A DNA stretch of 64,000 bases from Rhodothermales bacterium (GCA_013002165.1 JABDKO010000172.1:1-64000), one strand, 5' to 3'; counted from the stretch's first letter, positions 17,912 to 27,477 are shown. Numbers and translations are program-made. Notes: generated by a model not told the origin, from the letters alone.

Positions 17912-19087
17912 CTAATGGAGATGTACAATTACGGCCTGACCGACCGTAGTATCGGACGCACGACCGATTAGCGCAACTCGTTTGTCTATATCCAGTGCCG
18001 AACCGAAAAATACATCTCCGATGTCTACGATGTGGCGTTGTCGCCAGTATCCGCCATCCTGGTCATAGCCAAATACATACACCACCCTGTCTATGTTAAA
18101 TTCAAATTGTAGTTGTTCATCATAACCCACGACAAGAGCCAGGTCATCGCTCACGGCCACCCCGGTACCGAATGCTCCTAACTCAAACGGGCTGACAGGT
18201 TTGAGAATCTGCTTTCGCGTCCAGTCACCGTCGTCATTGCGAACAAAAAGAGTTGCAGATCCCGAAGAATCGTCTCCATCACTTTTTTCCCCGACAATGA
18301 TGAACGAATCGGATGCATCCATTGTAAGCGTGTAATCATCAAGACCACGGAACCGGTTACTAAGAACCCACTCGCCCTGATCAAATTCGAAGACGTAGAG
18401 TGACCCCTTTCCATTATCTGAATACGACGGTGCCGTGACTGCAAGAAAGTCGCCGCTCAGTACCGCCTCGCCGCCAAATATGCCGCTGGATCTTTCCCGC
18501 GGTACCGTTATGCGATGTGTTTCTTTCCAACGACCGTCGCTGTTGCGCTCAAAGATGTAAACGGAGCCTCCGTACTGTCTGGCGGATGCATCACCGCTGG
18601 AAGATATCGCGATACGCTCTCCATGCATTGACAGCGACGAGGCAAATGCACCCTCCTTGCCGATAAAGGAGCCTATCAGTCGGGCCTCTCTTTTCCACGA
18701 ACCGTCAGGTTGAAGGCGGAATACAAATACGCTGTTCGGGATGTCGGCGATTGGCGTTTCCCGGAAAGATGATACAACTGCCGTGCTATCGCCCAGCGCT
18801 ACAGATCGGCCAAAGCTCATCCCTTCCAAACAGTTCTCAGGTTGAAGTGATGCGGACTCCGTCCAGTGTCCCGTCTCCTCCTCAAATGTATATATATATG
18901 CCGCACCAGAGTTCGCACCGCACAAATCAGCTCCGTTGGCCCCAACCAACGCAATGTTGTTGCGTATCGCTACCGAACTGCCGAAATAATCTCCAACAGA
19001 CGCTGAAGGATTTGGTAGTTCGTAGATCTGAGCCGCAGAGTACATCGAAGTACTCAGGCAAAGAAAAGATATATAAAGGTATTTCAT
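17912..19087 (-). CDS. Secreted FG-GAP repeat protein, seven-bladed propeller
   Basis: This exported protein is 391 residues from the ATG at 19087; an upstream in-frame ATG at 19132 would bury the signal peptide. The signal peptide is MKYLYISFLCLSTSMYSAAQ. Seven repeats of an integrin-alpha-like FG-GAP motif follow, for example DYFGSSVAIRNNIALVGA, MSFGRSVALGDSTAVVSS, FGTGVAVSDDLALVVGY and VFFGSALDIDKRVALIGR, each preceded by a strand of the type VYIFERNSDGRWKE. They fill the whole mature chain, predicting one closed seven-bladed beta-propeller with no other domain. There is no type IX secretion C-terminal domain. It precedes the GDPD gene by 3 bp. Ligand unknown. Confidence 0.9.
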   Translation of the reverse strand: MKYLYISFLCLSTSMYSAAQIYELPNPSASVGDYFGSSVAIRNNIALVGANGADLCGANSGAAYIYTFEEETGHWTESASLQPENCLEGMSFGRSVALGDSTAVVSSFRETPIADIPNSVFVFRLQPDGSWKREARLIGSFIGKEGAFASSLSMHGERIAISSSGDASARQYGGSVYIFERNSDGRWKETHRITVPRERSSGIFGGEAVLSGDFLAVTAPSYSDNGKGSLYVFEFDQGEWVLSNRFRGLDDYTLTMDASDSFIIVGEKSDGDDSSGSATLFVRNDDGDWTRKQILKPVSPFELGAFGTGVAVSDDLALVVGYDEQLQFEFNIDRVVYVFGYDQDGGYWRQRHIVDIGDVFFGSALDIDKRVALIGRASDTTVGQAVIVHLH

Positions 19088-19214
19088 GAGCAACCTGCTG
19101 TTCCAGGAGACTGCACACAAATGATGTTCCACTGTTTCAAAACTTCCTCTCCGATAATATCCACTTCGACAATGACGGTTTTATTGTACAAAGCGCACCC
19201 TTCGGTGGACACCG

Positions 19215-20249
19215 TTATTGTTCCGACGATTCAATAAGATCCTCTTCCTTCAAATGTTGTAGTAACGTAGACGAGTAGTGCTTATTTGCGAGGGCACTTG
19301 GATGTGCATCGTATGGTCTGTTTGACATGCCTTCGTCACGCAGATCGACTGATATGTCAACGACGGAAAACCCAAGGTCACGTGCCCAGGACATGAGACT
19401 GTCGGACATCGGACCCGTGTATATGTGTGCAAGCACAACCGGTATCTCCTGAGCCTCTGCAAGCTTTAGAATTCTGTCCAATATATTTCGAGTAATCTCG
19501 TGACTGTCTACAAACCTGTGCTCGACTTTGTTTATGGCAAGATCCAGTACGTGCGAGACGGCCAGGTACCGCGTAAGAGGAACAGCCCGATAACGGACGT
19601 CTTCGTATTTGATCGACAGTATTCCATCATCGTCGAGTACCGCTACAGGCTGACGCATACTTCCGAGATGGTTCCACGCGCTTACCTCCTTTCGTCGGGA
19701 ACGCATAAAAGTATTTCGTTCGTCATGCAGAGATGAATAAGCGAGTACAATTACAGCAGGTTGTCGATGCTGTTCAAGTAAATCCTCGATTCGGAGGAGG
19801 GCCTGAATAGTTCCGTATCCTCCCACACCAAAATTGATAACGTTGTAATCTGGAACGTCTTCCTGAACCAGCCAAGGGAAGGTCTCATGATCATTCAGGG
19901 ACCAGCCATGTGTGAACGAGCCACCAAATATCCAGAGTTCGGGGCGAAGTTGATCCTCAAGGTAGCTGTCAGTCGGTCGTGTGACTCGTAACGATTTTTC
20001 ATCATGAGTGATGTCAAATTCGAGACCGGTGGGAAGGATTATGTGATACGAGCCGGGCAGGTGCCGGTATCCAAGGAGAGAATCCGTCTGAGTCAGACTA
20101 CCTCCCGGGTCGACGGCAATCTTTACACGGGTATCAGGGTTCCATGGACTATACCCCAACAGGCGAACAGCAATCTCCATTATTAGAAGCCCCACAACCG
20201 CTGTTCCAAGCAGGTAGTACGCCCAGAACTTGATTCGAGTGCGTGCCAT
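19215..20249 (-). CDS. Membrane-anchored SGNH/GDSL-like hydrolase
   Basis: This 344-residue protein has one N-terminal membrane helix (about 9-28) and an extracytoplasmic SGNH-like domain. The block I segment IFGGSFTHGWSL carries S111 as candidate nucleophile. NFGVGGYGTIQ resembles block II. The C-terminal YDAHPSALANKHYS (D314, H316) resembles block V. A clear block III Asn is less obvious. Such proteins act as esterases or O-acetyltransferase/deacetylase partners on polysaccharides; the substrate here is unknown. It begins 11 bp after the ABC-F gene and is separated from the FG-GAP gene by 127 bp. Confidence 0.82.
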   Translation of the reverse strand: MARTRIKFWAYYLLGTAVVGLLIMEIAVRLLGYSPWNPDTRVKIAVDPGGSLTQTDSLLGYRHLPGSYHIILPTGLEFDITHDEKSLRVTRPTDSYLEDQLRPELWIFGGSFTHGWSLNDHETFPWLVQEDVPDYNVINFGVGGYGTIQALLRIEDLLEQHRQPAVIVLAYSSLHDERNTFMRSRRKEVSAWNHLGSMRQPVAVLDDDGILSIKYEDVRYRAVPLTRYLAVSHVLDLAINKVEHRFVDSHEITRNILDRILKLAEAQEIPVVLAHIYTGPMSDSLMSWARDLGFSVVDISVDLRDEGMSNRPYDAHPSALANKHYSSTLLQHLKEEDLIESSEQ

Positions 20250-20260
20250 TCAGATGATCG

Positions 20261-22276
20261 CTACGAAGTCTCCATGATTGATGCGATCGACTCCCATTCC
20301 TCGTACAATTTTTCGAGCTTGGCCTTTACATCGTCGTACTCTGCTGTTAGACGCCGAGCCTCCTGAAGATCTTCGAATACCTCCGGAGAAGCCAGAGCTG
20401 ATTCAAGCTTTCGCTGCTTTCTTTCCACTTTGAAAATCTGCTGTTCCGTCTTTCGATAGAGTTTGTCGAGCTGCGCGGCAGTCAGTGAGGCGTAGTCGAT
20501 ATCGGTGTTATCAGACAGCATCTGACTCAACCGCTGGCGTTCCTCGGCTTCGCGGCGCTTCCTTTCTTTGGACTTCTTTCCACCCGATTTTGGCGATCCG
20601 TTGTCGGAAGGGAGATCCTGAGGTTTGTGATTGTCCTGCATGGAAGCTGCCGTACCGTGTTCCACCTGCCACTTGTACTCGGAGTAGTTTCCGATGAATG
20701 ATCGTATATGCCCGTCACCCGCGCGGAGAACCCTGTTTGCAACCTGATCGAGAAAGTGTCTGTCATGACTCACGACGACGAACGTACCAGAGTACTGCCT
20801 CAATGCTTCGACGAGGACACCTATGGATTGTATATCCAAATGGTTCGTTGGCTCGTCGAGAATTAGAAAGTTTGATGGCTTCAACAATGTCCGTGCCAGG
20901 GCAACGCGACTCTTTTCACCACCCGAGAGAACCGCAACTTTTTTGAAGACGTCGTCTCCTGTGAACAGGAATGTTCCGAGGAGACTACGGAGCTCAGTTT
21001 CAGTCTGACCCTCGGCAACTTCTTCAAGGCACTCGAGGACCGACAATTTCTTATCCAACGTGTCCGCCTGGTGCTGGGCAAAGAAGGTCCGAGTCACGTT
21101 ATATCCTAACTTGAGTTCTCCGTCAAAACTCTCTTCCTCGTTGATGATTCGGGCAAAAGTAGATTTCCCAGCTCCATTGATCCCGATCAGGGCAATCTTG
21201 TCACCGCGTTCAATCGTTATCGGGTCGGCATCGTCAAACACCACGATGTCCTTCTCCGGCGTGTTGTACGTTTTTGAAAAAGTTGACAGTTCAAGAACGA
21301 CTTTTCCAGAACGTTCGGGCTCTCGAAATCGAAACGCGATGGAGGCCTCGTGGTCGTCAGGCGTCGGAATTCTTTCCATTCGCTCGAGCGCCTTGATCCG
21401 GCTCTGAACCTGCCGCGCCTTCGATGCCTTTGCTCTAAACCGCTCGATGAACCGTTCAGCCTGCGCAATTTCTCTTTGCTGATTTTCATAAGCAGCAATG
21501 AGATGTGCATGCCGCTCATCTTTTTCGCTTAAATAGAACGAATAGTTGCCCGCGTACTCGTCAATCTTACCATGGCGAAGGTCAGCAATCCGATCGACCA
21601 TTCTGTCCAGAAAGTACCGGTCATGCGAAACGATTACTACCGAACCCTGATAGTTCTTCAGGTAGGTTTCGAGCCAGTCTATTGAATCGATATCGAGGTG
21701 ATTCGTGGGCTCATCCAGCAGCAGGAATGATGGACGTTCCAGGAGAAGTTTCGCGAGCGCAACACGCATCCGCCAGCCTCCGGAAAAGGACGACAGGGGT
21801 CTGTCAAAATCGTCGACTGAAAACCCAAGTCCCATAAGGACAGATTCGGTTTTCGGCCGCGCCATATGGCCTTCAAGATGATTAAGGTCCGCGTGTACAC
21901 GATCCAACTCGTTCAGCAGCTCGGAATATGCCGGATCGTTGTGATCCATACTGCCAATCTCTTTGGTGATTTCAGTCTCGCGCTGTTCCAGGGTGACGAC
22001 GCGGCTGAAGGCATCGAGGGCGACATCGAGCACGGTCCTGTCAGATGACATTTCATGGACATCCTGCTCGAGGTATCCGACTGTAACGGCCGAGCCCATG
22101 GCAACGCTACCGGAGTCAGGTTGGATCTGCCGGGTGACGATGCGCAGGAGCGTCGATTTGCCGGCACCGTTAGGGCCAATCAGACCCGTCCGGTGACCCG
22201 GCTTGAGTGTCCACGTCAGGTCTTTAAAAACTGTCTGGCCACCAAATGCCAACGATATGTTTTGAATCTGAATCAT
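20261..22276 (-). CDS. ABC-F family ATPase
   Basis: This 671-residue cytoplasmic ABC-F protein has two nucleotide-binding domains on one chain and no membrane segment. The first Walker A is GPNGAGKST (34-42), with signature LSSFSGGWRMRVALA and Walker B FLLLDEPTNHLD. The second has GINGAGKST and LSGGEKSRVALART. The arginine-rich linker ERFIERFRAKASKARQVQSR between them is the P-site tRNA interaction motif region. A C-terminal coiled coil (about 590-665) is as in Uup/YheS types. ABC-F factors act on the ribosome or in antibiotic protection; the exact subclass is not assigned. It is the first gene of the minus-strand set continuing with the SGNH gene. Confidence 0.95.
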   Translation of the reverse strand: MIQIQNISLAFGGQTVFKDLTWTLKPGHRTGLIGPNGAGKSTLLRIVTRQIQPDSGSVAMGSAVTVGYLEQDVHEMSSDRTVLDVALDAFSRVVTLEQRETEITKEIGSMDHNDPAYSELLNELDRVHADLNHLEGHMARPKTESVLMGLGFSVDDFDRPLSSFSGGWRMRVALAKLLLERPSFLLLDEPTNHLDIDSIDWLETYLKNYQGSVVIVSHDRYFLDRMVDRIADLRHGKIDEYAGNYSFYLSEKDERHAHLIAAYENQQREIAQAERFIERFRAKASKARQVQSRIKALERMERIPTPDDHEASIAFRFREPERSGKVVLELSTFSKTYNTPEKDIVVFDDADPITIERGDKIALIGINGAGKSTFARIINEEESFDGELKLGYNVTRTFFAQHQADTLDKKLSVLECLEEVAEGQTETELRSLLGTFLFTGDDVFKKVAVLSGGEKSRVALARTLLKPSNFLILDEPTNHLDIQSIGVLVEALRQYSGTFVVVSHDRHFLDQVANRVLRAGDGHIRSFIGNYSEYKWQVEHGTAASMQDNHKPQDLPSDNGSPKSGGKKSKERKRREAEERQRLSQMLSDNTDIDYASLTAAQLDKLYRKTEQQIFKVERKQRKLESALASPEVFEDLQEARRLTAEYDDVKAKLEKLYEEWESIASIMETS

Positions 22277-22424
22277 CTGTGATTGGTACCGTTTGGTCGT
22301 CCAGCGGTAAAAAGTCTGTTGTCGACGGCCGAACTACGGCGAAGATCTACTGTACAAATAGCAGCACGGATGGTTCACCATCCGGCATACCGACATTCTA
22401 CTAACGTCACAATATGCTATCGCA

Positions 22425-22847
22425 ATGAAAGCCTGTTTGGTCATCAGCTCTGTCTTGCTACTTTCATCGTGTTCGTTTCTGAGCAGTGATGAAGATCTGC
22501 GTACGCTGCCTCACGTTCAGAACTTCGATCTTGTAACGATCAACCAACTTAATCAGTCCGTACCGTTGCCCGGTAGCTACAACATTCGCGGGTACGTCGC
22601 CTCGGTGATGAAATGTCCCGAAAAAGTGCTGTGTATCATCGCAGATGGTATTTCGTTGTATGAAGATGACTCGCCGAACCCATCGGATGAAGAACTGAGA
22701 GAAAACGGAATATATGTGGCTTTTGAAGACCCTGATCAGTTCAAGGTCGGTCAGCGTTATGAGATCTCTGTGCAGGTCGACCACGAAAGGATACCCGAAG
22801 CAGCGTGGCCAACCTGTACAATTGTTGGATACGACCTGATTCGATAG
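22425..22847 (+). CDS. Small lipoprotein of unknown function
   Basis: This 140-residue protein has a short signal peptide and lipobox LLLSSC (C16). The mature part looks like an OB-fold-type small domain (YNIRGYVASVMKCPEKVLC, then GQRYEISVQVDH), with two further cysteine pairs of the type CPEKVLC and one Cys near the end. I do not recognise a named family. It starts 148 bp from the divergent ABC-F gene and is followed after 124 bp by another lipoprotein gene on the same strand. Lipidation and export are well supported; function is not. Confidence 0.82.
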   Translation: MKACLVISSVLLLSSCSFLSSDEDLRTLPHVQNFDLVTINQLNQSVPLPGSYNIRGYVASVMKCPEKVLCIIADGISLYEDDSPNPSDEELRENGIYVAFEDPDQFKVGQRYEISVQVDHERIPEAAWPTCTIVGYDLIR

Positions 22848-22971
22848 TCGATTCGAATTTTTTGCATACGCGCACCCCGTCCGCCCCAGTTGTGTATAAC
22901 AGGTCGATCGTGAAGGTTTGCCCGACACGATATTCCTTTTTATCGACCTGACAACAACCGTTTACGGATAT

Positions 22972-23751
22972 ATGAAGTACGCATTTCTTTCGACGCTTTT
23001 CCTTTCACTGCTTCTTTTCACCGGGTGCAAGTCCTCTGAACCGGCAACTGAGGCAATGGCTGATGCCATGCCGGAACCGAGCATGGAGGAGACACTGATT
23101 ACAGAACATATTTCTGCGCGTGGCGGAATGGAGACTCTCAGCGGAATCACGTCCGTCAAAACGACCGGCGAAGTACTCATGCCGGCCATGGACATGACAA
23201 TGTTGATGACGAACTTTCAGAAGGCCCCCGGGAAACTGAGACTAGAAGTTGACGTCCCGCAGATGGGCGCCAAGATTGTCAACGGATACAATGGCGAGAC
23301 CGCATGGGAAAGTAACCCGATGGCCGGAGGCGCAGCAAAGCTTGGCGGAGACCGTGCGCGTGCGTTCCGCGAACAGGCCGATATGGATGGCTACCTGGTC
23401 AGTACAGCGGAAGACGGCTATGAAATTACGTACGAAGGCGATGAGGAAGTTGAAGGTGCGCTCAACCATAAGATGCGAGTGATGCGTCCCGATAGTACAG
23501 ACCTGTTCGTATATCTCAATGCTGAAACGAAGCTGGAGACTCTGATTGAAGCTCAGGCACCAAACCCAATGACCGGTGCAATGACGACCGTCCAGACGTT
23601 CTACTCGGACTATAGAAACGTCGGCGGTACACCAATGCCGTACAGAATCGAGGTTATGATTGGCGGCGAAGTTTTTCAGACTGTCACGTTTAGTGACATC
23701 CGTGTAAATGTACCCATGAACGATTCGATCTTTGAGTTTCCGGGTGAATAG
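22972..23751 (+). CDS. LolA-like outer-membrane lipoprotein-sorting-type protein
   Basis: This 259-residue lipoprotein is taken from the ATG at 22972, which gives the signal peptide MKYAFLSTLFLSLLLFTGC with lipidated C19; an upstream frame extension has no signal character. The mature protein begins with a Met/Glu/Ala-rich linker. The domain that follows (ITEHISARGGMETLSGITSVKTTGEV, ... PGKLRLEVDV, ... TFSDIRVNVPMNDSIFEFP) resembles LolA/VioE half-barrel proteins common in bacteroidetes, where the first motif is HxxxxGG. It may bind or carry a hydrophobic molecule in the envelope. It ends 59 bp before a strong bidirectional terminator. Confidence 0.82.
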   Translation: MKYAFLSTLFLSLLLFTGCKSSEPATEAMADAMPEPSMEETLITEHISARGGMETLSGITSVKTTGEVLMPAMDMTMLMTNFQKAPGKLRLEVDVPQMGAKIVNGYNGETAWESNPMAGGAAKLGGDRARAFREQADMDGYLVSTAEDGYEITYEGDEEVEGALNHKMRVMRPDSTDLFVYLNAETKLETLIEAQAPNPMTGAMTTVQTFYSDYRNVGGTPMPYRIEVMIGGEVFQTVTFSDIRVNVPMNDSIFEFPGE

Positions 23752-23804
23752 GACAAGGTCGGTGATCCGCCGATGTTGACGAGTAACGACACACGGATGG
23801 CAAC

Positions 23805-23841
23805 AAAAAAGGCAGCCCGGATTTTTCCGGGCTGCCTTTTG
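23805..23841. terminator. Bidirectional intrinsic terminator
   Basis: GGCAGCCCGG (23811-23820) pairs perfectly with CCGGGCTGCC (23827-23836) around an ATTTTT loop. Six A residues precede it and four T residues follow it, so it can terminate transcripts from both the lipoprotein gene (+) and the convergent DUF2911 gene (-). It is the strongest hairpin I saw in the window. Confidence 0.93.
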
Positions 23842-23859
23842 TCTTGGTAGCACCAAGTG

Positions 23860-24438
23860 CTACTGGGCAACTTGAAATGCAGCTGATCCCATCGTGTTGT
23901 CCCACCAGAACGCAAGCGATCCGCCGGCGTCTGTCACGTTCATAAATCCGATCGTGAACTGATCGACAGAAGAATCCATCTTGACGATGTTCAAAGGTAC
24001 GCGTGCGACATCCTTGGCCGAGTCGTATCCATATGAACCCCACAGGCCATCTCCTTCCTGGTAGCGTTTCTGCGCCTTGTGGCTGGAGACAATCAATGTC
24101 CAGTCACCCTCGGCGATTTCCGCGAACAGGCTGTACTCTCCCGGTTCAACTAGCGAATCCCCGAACATGAGGGGAATCTCGGTCATAAGTCTTGTGGATG
24201 TGTTGGCACCAAATCTCCAGACCGGCGCACCGGCGTAAACACCAGTGTCAGCCTGATTCTCGCCGAAGATTGCGCGGCGACCACGCAGAATCGGACGACT
24301 GTAGTCGACTTCGATCCATGCGTTACCTATCTGGGTGGCAGCCTTTCCACGAGGAGATTTCTCTCTATCCTGTGCGTCTGCCGAACCAACCAGCATCAGC
24401 ATCGCTGCAGCAATAATGAACAAGTTTAACCTAAACAT
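23860..24438 (-). CDS. DUF2911 family secreted protein
   Basis: This 192-residue protein has a signal peptide (MFRLNLFIIAAAMLMLVGSADA). The mature domain matches DUF2911 by its ordered features: KSPRGKAATQIGNAWIEVDYSRP, then LRGRRAIFG, then APVWRFGANTSTRL, then EPGEYSLFAE, WTLIVS and a closing segment ending FWWDNT. The family is common in Bacteroidota and related phyla, predicted to be periplasmic, and has no established activity. It is monocistronic: the bidirectional terminator lies beyond its 3' end and 206 bp of non-coding sequence lies upstream. Confidence 0.9.
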   Translation of the reverse strand: MFRLNLFIIAAAMLMLVGSADAQDREKSPRGKAATQIGNAWIEVDYSRPILRGRRAIFGENQADTGVYAGAPVWRFGANTSTRLMTEIPLMFGDSLVEPGEYSLFAEIAEGDWTLIVSSHKAQKRYQEGDGLWGSYGYDSAKDVARVPLNIVKMDSSVDQFTIGFMNVTDAGGSLAFWWDNTMGSAAFQVAQ

Positions 24439-24644
24439 TCAAAAAGTCCTCAATTTGTAAGGGATGCAAAGAAATTCTATGAATGGAAGCCTATTTCCAC
24501 CACAATCTGTTATAACTGATACGCGAGGTCAGGGTTCTATTGGAGTAGTCATACACGTGTGAAATAAGGCGAAATTCAGTCCTGGAGGCGGCGTTACGCG
24601 GGCATTACCAAGGTAATTGCCGGTGCCCCGGTTGGCTCGAGCGT

Positions 24645-26036
24645 CTAGTGTGCATTCTCGTGCACAAAACCGCGCCAGAGCGTGAGCCACATTATCTTCA
24701 GATCAAGAGTCAGGGACCAGTTCTGAATATAGTAGAGGTCATATTCGATCCGTTTCTCTAACGATGTATTCCCCCGCCAGCCGTTGACCTGGGCCCATCC
24801 GGTAATTCCGGCTTTCGTCTTGTGTCGAAGCATGTATCCCGGAACGCGGTTTCGGAAATCTTGGATGAAGACAGGTCTTTCCGGCCGGGGGCCCACTACT
24901 GACATCTGACCTTTAAGGACATTAAAGAACTGTGGCAGCTCATCCAGCGATGTCCGTCGAAGCAGGTGCCCGACTCTGGTTGCTCGCGACTCGCCATGGG
25001 TCGCCCACACCGGACCGGAATCGCGCTCTGCATCCTCGGGCATGGTTCGAAACTTGAGCATGCTGAATCTGGCACCGTTCAATCCCATGCGTTCCTGTCT
25101 GTACAACACAGTCCCTCGTGATGATATCTTGACCGCCAGCGCGATCAGCAAAAGCAGCGGTGATGTAACTAGAATGACAACCACTGAGAACAGTATGTCG
25201 AAGATCCTCTTCATGACGACTGCGAACGATATTGGTACTTCATCGATGACATGAATGACTGGCAAGCCGCCAAGGTGTGTTACGCGACTGTTGAGCAAGT
25301 CGAATTGGAAAAGGTCTGGCACGAGGCAGACGTGGACCAACCGTGACGCCAATTGATCTACCAGCTGTGCCACGCGATCGAGCGCGGTCAGGGGTAGTGC
25401 AAAGTAGACATAGTCGATGTGCGTCCCGGCAGATTCATTCTCATCGACAATCCGCAACAGGTCTCCACCGGTACCGAGAATTGTATTATCTGACTCGTTC
25501 TCATCATCGATAAAACCGACAACCTCCACACCCATCCATGGAAACTGCTCAAAAGCCTCGCGCAGCTTTTGGCCTGTGGTTCCAGCACCGTAGATGATCA
25601 CACGGATGGCATTGCGACCCGCTCGCCGAGCGCGCGTAATGACTGCGAAAATCAGAATGCGCAGAATCACCATCAGGACTGGAGCGAAAAATCCGAACAG
25701 GATCAGCATCAGTCGAGAAAAGGAGAACGCCCGGTATAAAAACAGCGAAGCAAGCAAAACAACGAGACCAATCAGAACGGCCTTTACAACACCGAGGACA
25801 AGACTTGTTAGTCGTTGCGCTCTTTCCGGTGCATACAACCCCGACGACCAGAAGACAAATGTAGAGACAATCAGTACCCAGGGTACAAACGCCAAATACC
25901 GATCGAGGGACACATACTCAGGAGGAGTCAGAACTTCAAACCTGATGTAGTATGCAACAAGCCAGCTAATGAAGACCAGCACAACATCTCCCAGAAACAT
26001 CAGCCTCTGGAAAAAACGACTCTGCTCGTACAGCAT
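24645..26036 (-). CDS. Polyprenyl glycosylphosphotransferase (WcaJ/WbaP-like)
   Basis: This 463-residue polytopic phosphoglycosyl transferase starts exopolysaccharide or O-antigen units by moving a sugar phosphate to undecaprenyl phosphate. Four N-terminal membrane segments lie at about 12-32, 47-65, 78-101 and 107-135. A Rossmann-like domain follows (VIIYGAGTTGQKLREA, about 146-265). The C-terminal catalytic domain has KRIFDILFS (276-284), QERMGLNGARFSMLKFRTM, the catalytic D365-E366 (RRTSLDELPQFFNVLKG), VGPRP (381-385) and GWAQVNGWRG. All active-site elements are intact. The product sugar (glucose or galactose are usual) cannot be read. Confidence 0.94.
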   Translation of the reverse strand: MLYEQSRFFQRLMFLGDVVLVFISWLVAYYIRFEVLTPPEYVSLDRYLAFVPWVLIVSTFVFWSSGLYAPERAQRLTSLVLGVVKAVLIGLVVLLASLFLYRAFSFSRLMLILFGFFAPVLMVILRILIFAVITRARRAGRNAIRVIIYGAGTTGQKLREAFEQFPWMGVEVVGFIDDENESDNTILGTGGDLLRIVDENESAGTHIDYVYFALPLTALDRVAQLVDQLASRLVHVCLVPDLFQFDLLNSRVTHLGGLPVIHVIDEVPISFAVVMKRIFDILFSVVVILVTSPLLLLIALAVKISSRGTVLYRQERMGLNGARFSMLKFRTMPEDAERDSGPVWATHGESRATRVGHLLRRTSLDELPQFFNVLKGQMSVVGPRPERPVFIQDFRNRVPGYMLRHKTKAGITGWAQVNGWRGNTSLEKRIEYDLYYIQNWSLTLDLKIMWLTLWRGFVHENAH

Positions 26037-26162
26037 ACCGGTACGTCTGTCAGGATAGTTTGAAGAATTGGATCAGTAGCAGATTGGCCGGTGCAGTATG
26101 AGGTCTGGTTTCTGAGGGGTCTGAATTTAAGCTATCATGAGATAGTATTCACTCGACTACCT

Positions 26163-27068
26163 TTATGCCTCATTCAGGTCGCGCAAATGGACATTCAGGG
26201 ATATATCCAGTGCTCTTACGGAATGCGTAAGTGAACCGGAAGAAATAGCGTCTACTCCGGTGGATGCTATTGCACCTACTGTATCAAGCGTCACGTTTCC
26301 GGAAGCTTCTGTCCGCAGTTGGCCCCCGACAAGTTTCACGGCGTCATCAAGTCGCGATGTATCCACGGAACCGTCTGCCTGAATTGTCACCATGTTGTCG
26401 AGCATGATGACATCAGCGAGGCCTGTTGCGACGATATCCCGGACCTGATCGAGATGCTTGGCTTCAATTTCTATGGCGTACTCCCCACGGCGCTTTTTAC
26501 GGATGTCGCTCGCTGCCGTGAGTGCCGATTCGACACCTCCGCAGGCTGCAATATGATTGTCCTTAATCAGAACCATGTCGTAAAGCCCGAGTCGGTGGTT
26601 AGAACCGCCGCCGAGGAGTACAGCCCACTTATCGAGCGACCTCAGCCCGGGTGCGGTCTTTCTGGTATCGAGAATCTGTGTTCCATACGGCTTGACTCTC
26701 TCGACCATCTTTCGTGTTGCGGAAGCTATGCCACCCATCCGCTGCATGAAGTTCAATACCAATCGCTCTGCCAGTAGAATACTGCGAGCATTACCCTCAA
26801 CTGTGCCGAGCTCATCGCCTACCGAGACAGGGTCTCCGTCCGTTACGAACCATTCCGTTGAGAGTCGCGAATCGACTGATTCAAATACAAGATCTGCAAG
26901 CTCGAGTCCCGCAACTACTCCGGGTTCTTTTGCTGTAAAGATCGCCTTCGCCTTGGTCCTTGAATCGATCGTAGAATTTGATGTGACGTCGCCGGTACCG
27001 ACGTCTTCCCGAAGAGCGAGGTCGATCAAGTCCATTAGATCGTCAATATTGACGTAGTCAGGAATCAT
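26163..27068 (-). CDS. nadC: Nicotinate-nucleotide pyrophosphorylase (carboxylating)
   Basis: This 301-residue quinolinate phosphoribosyltransferase makes nicotinate mononucleotide from quinolinate and PRPP in de novo NAD synthesis. The signatures are DTRKTAPGLRSLDKWAV (134-150), GGGSNHRLGLYDMVLIKDNH (153-172), the IEIEAKHLDQV strand, DVIMLDN and the closing SSGSLTHSVRALDISLN. The N-terminal part shows EDVGTGDVTS (21-30), as usual. It lies 6 bp downstream of the thioesterase gene and is the third gene of the accA unit. nadA and nadB are not in the window. Confidence 0.97.
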   Translation of the reverse strand: MIPDYVNIDDLMDLIDLALREDVGTGDVTSNSTIDSRTKAKAIFTAKEPGVVAGLELADLVFESVDSRLSTEWFVTDGDPVSVGDELGTVEGNARSILLAERLVLNFMQRMGGIASATRKMVERVKPYGTQILDTRKTAPGLRSLDKWAVLLGGGSNHRLGLYDMVLIKDNHIAACGGVESALTAASDIRKKRRGEYAIEIEAKHLDQVRDIVATGLADVIMLDNMVTIQADGSVDTSRLDDAVKLVGGQLRTEASGNVTLDTVGAIASTGVDAISSGSLTHSVRALDISLNVHLRDLNEA

Positions 27069-27074
27069 GTGGAA

Positions 27075-27476
27075 CTATGAGTGCCACCCGAGTGCGATCT
27101 CCGGGGCTCGGCGCGGGCGTCCGGTTTGCTGGTCAATAAAACACAGTGTCGTCGTTCCTTTTGCGATTCGCGCACTATCCGCAGGGCGAACAACACGATA
27201 CGAAAACCTGAGTCGGACGGTAGGTGGTTCGGCAGGAACTGAAACGAGGACGTGGAGAAGGTCGTCATAGAGCGCAGGTGTCTGGTAAGAGATCTGCAGG
27301 TCCACGACAGGCATTGATATGCCGCTCTGTTCAATCTCCCGATAGGTTACTCCTGTTGCTCGCAGCATCTCGGTTCGAGCCGCTTCGAAATAGTCAACGT
27401 AGTGTGCATGGTAAACCACACCCATTGGATCACACTCCCGGTAACGGACACGGTGCACATACGTGAACTCTGTCAT
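27075..27476 (-). CDS. Acyl-CoA thioesterase, YbgC/FadM 4-hydroxybenzoyl-CoA type
   Basis: This 133-residue hot-dog-fold thioesterase carries the family signature RYRECDPMGVVYHAHYVDYF with D16 as catalytic carboxylate. The remaining strands (VVDLQISYQTPALYDDLLHV, RLRFSYRVVR, GTTTLCFID) follow the usual order. YbgC-type enzymes hydrolyse short or medium acyl-CoA, and many associate with the Tol-Pal system. Here the setting is different: it begins 1 bp after the accA stop codon and runs into nadC. The coupling with carboxyltransferase alpha suggests a lipid-metabolism role, which is inference from position. Confidence 0.92.
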   Translation of the reverse strand: MTEFTYVHRVRYRECDPMGVVYHAHYVDYFEAARTEMLRATGVTYREIEQSGISMPVVDLQISYQTPALYDDLLHVLVSVPAEPPTVRLRFSYRVVRPADSARIAKGTTTLCFIDQQTGRPRRAPEIALGWHS

Positions 27477-27477
27477 G

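Noticed and set aside
24601..24620. Inverted repeat TTACC/GGTAA between the DUF2911 gene and the glycosylphosphotransferase gene, considered as a terminator.
   Set aside because: The loop would be only two bases, and there is no U-run on the minus strand after the nearby gene end.
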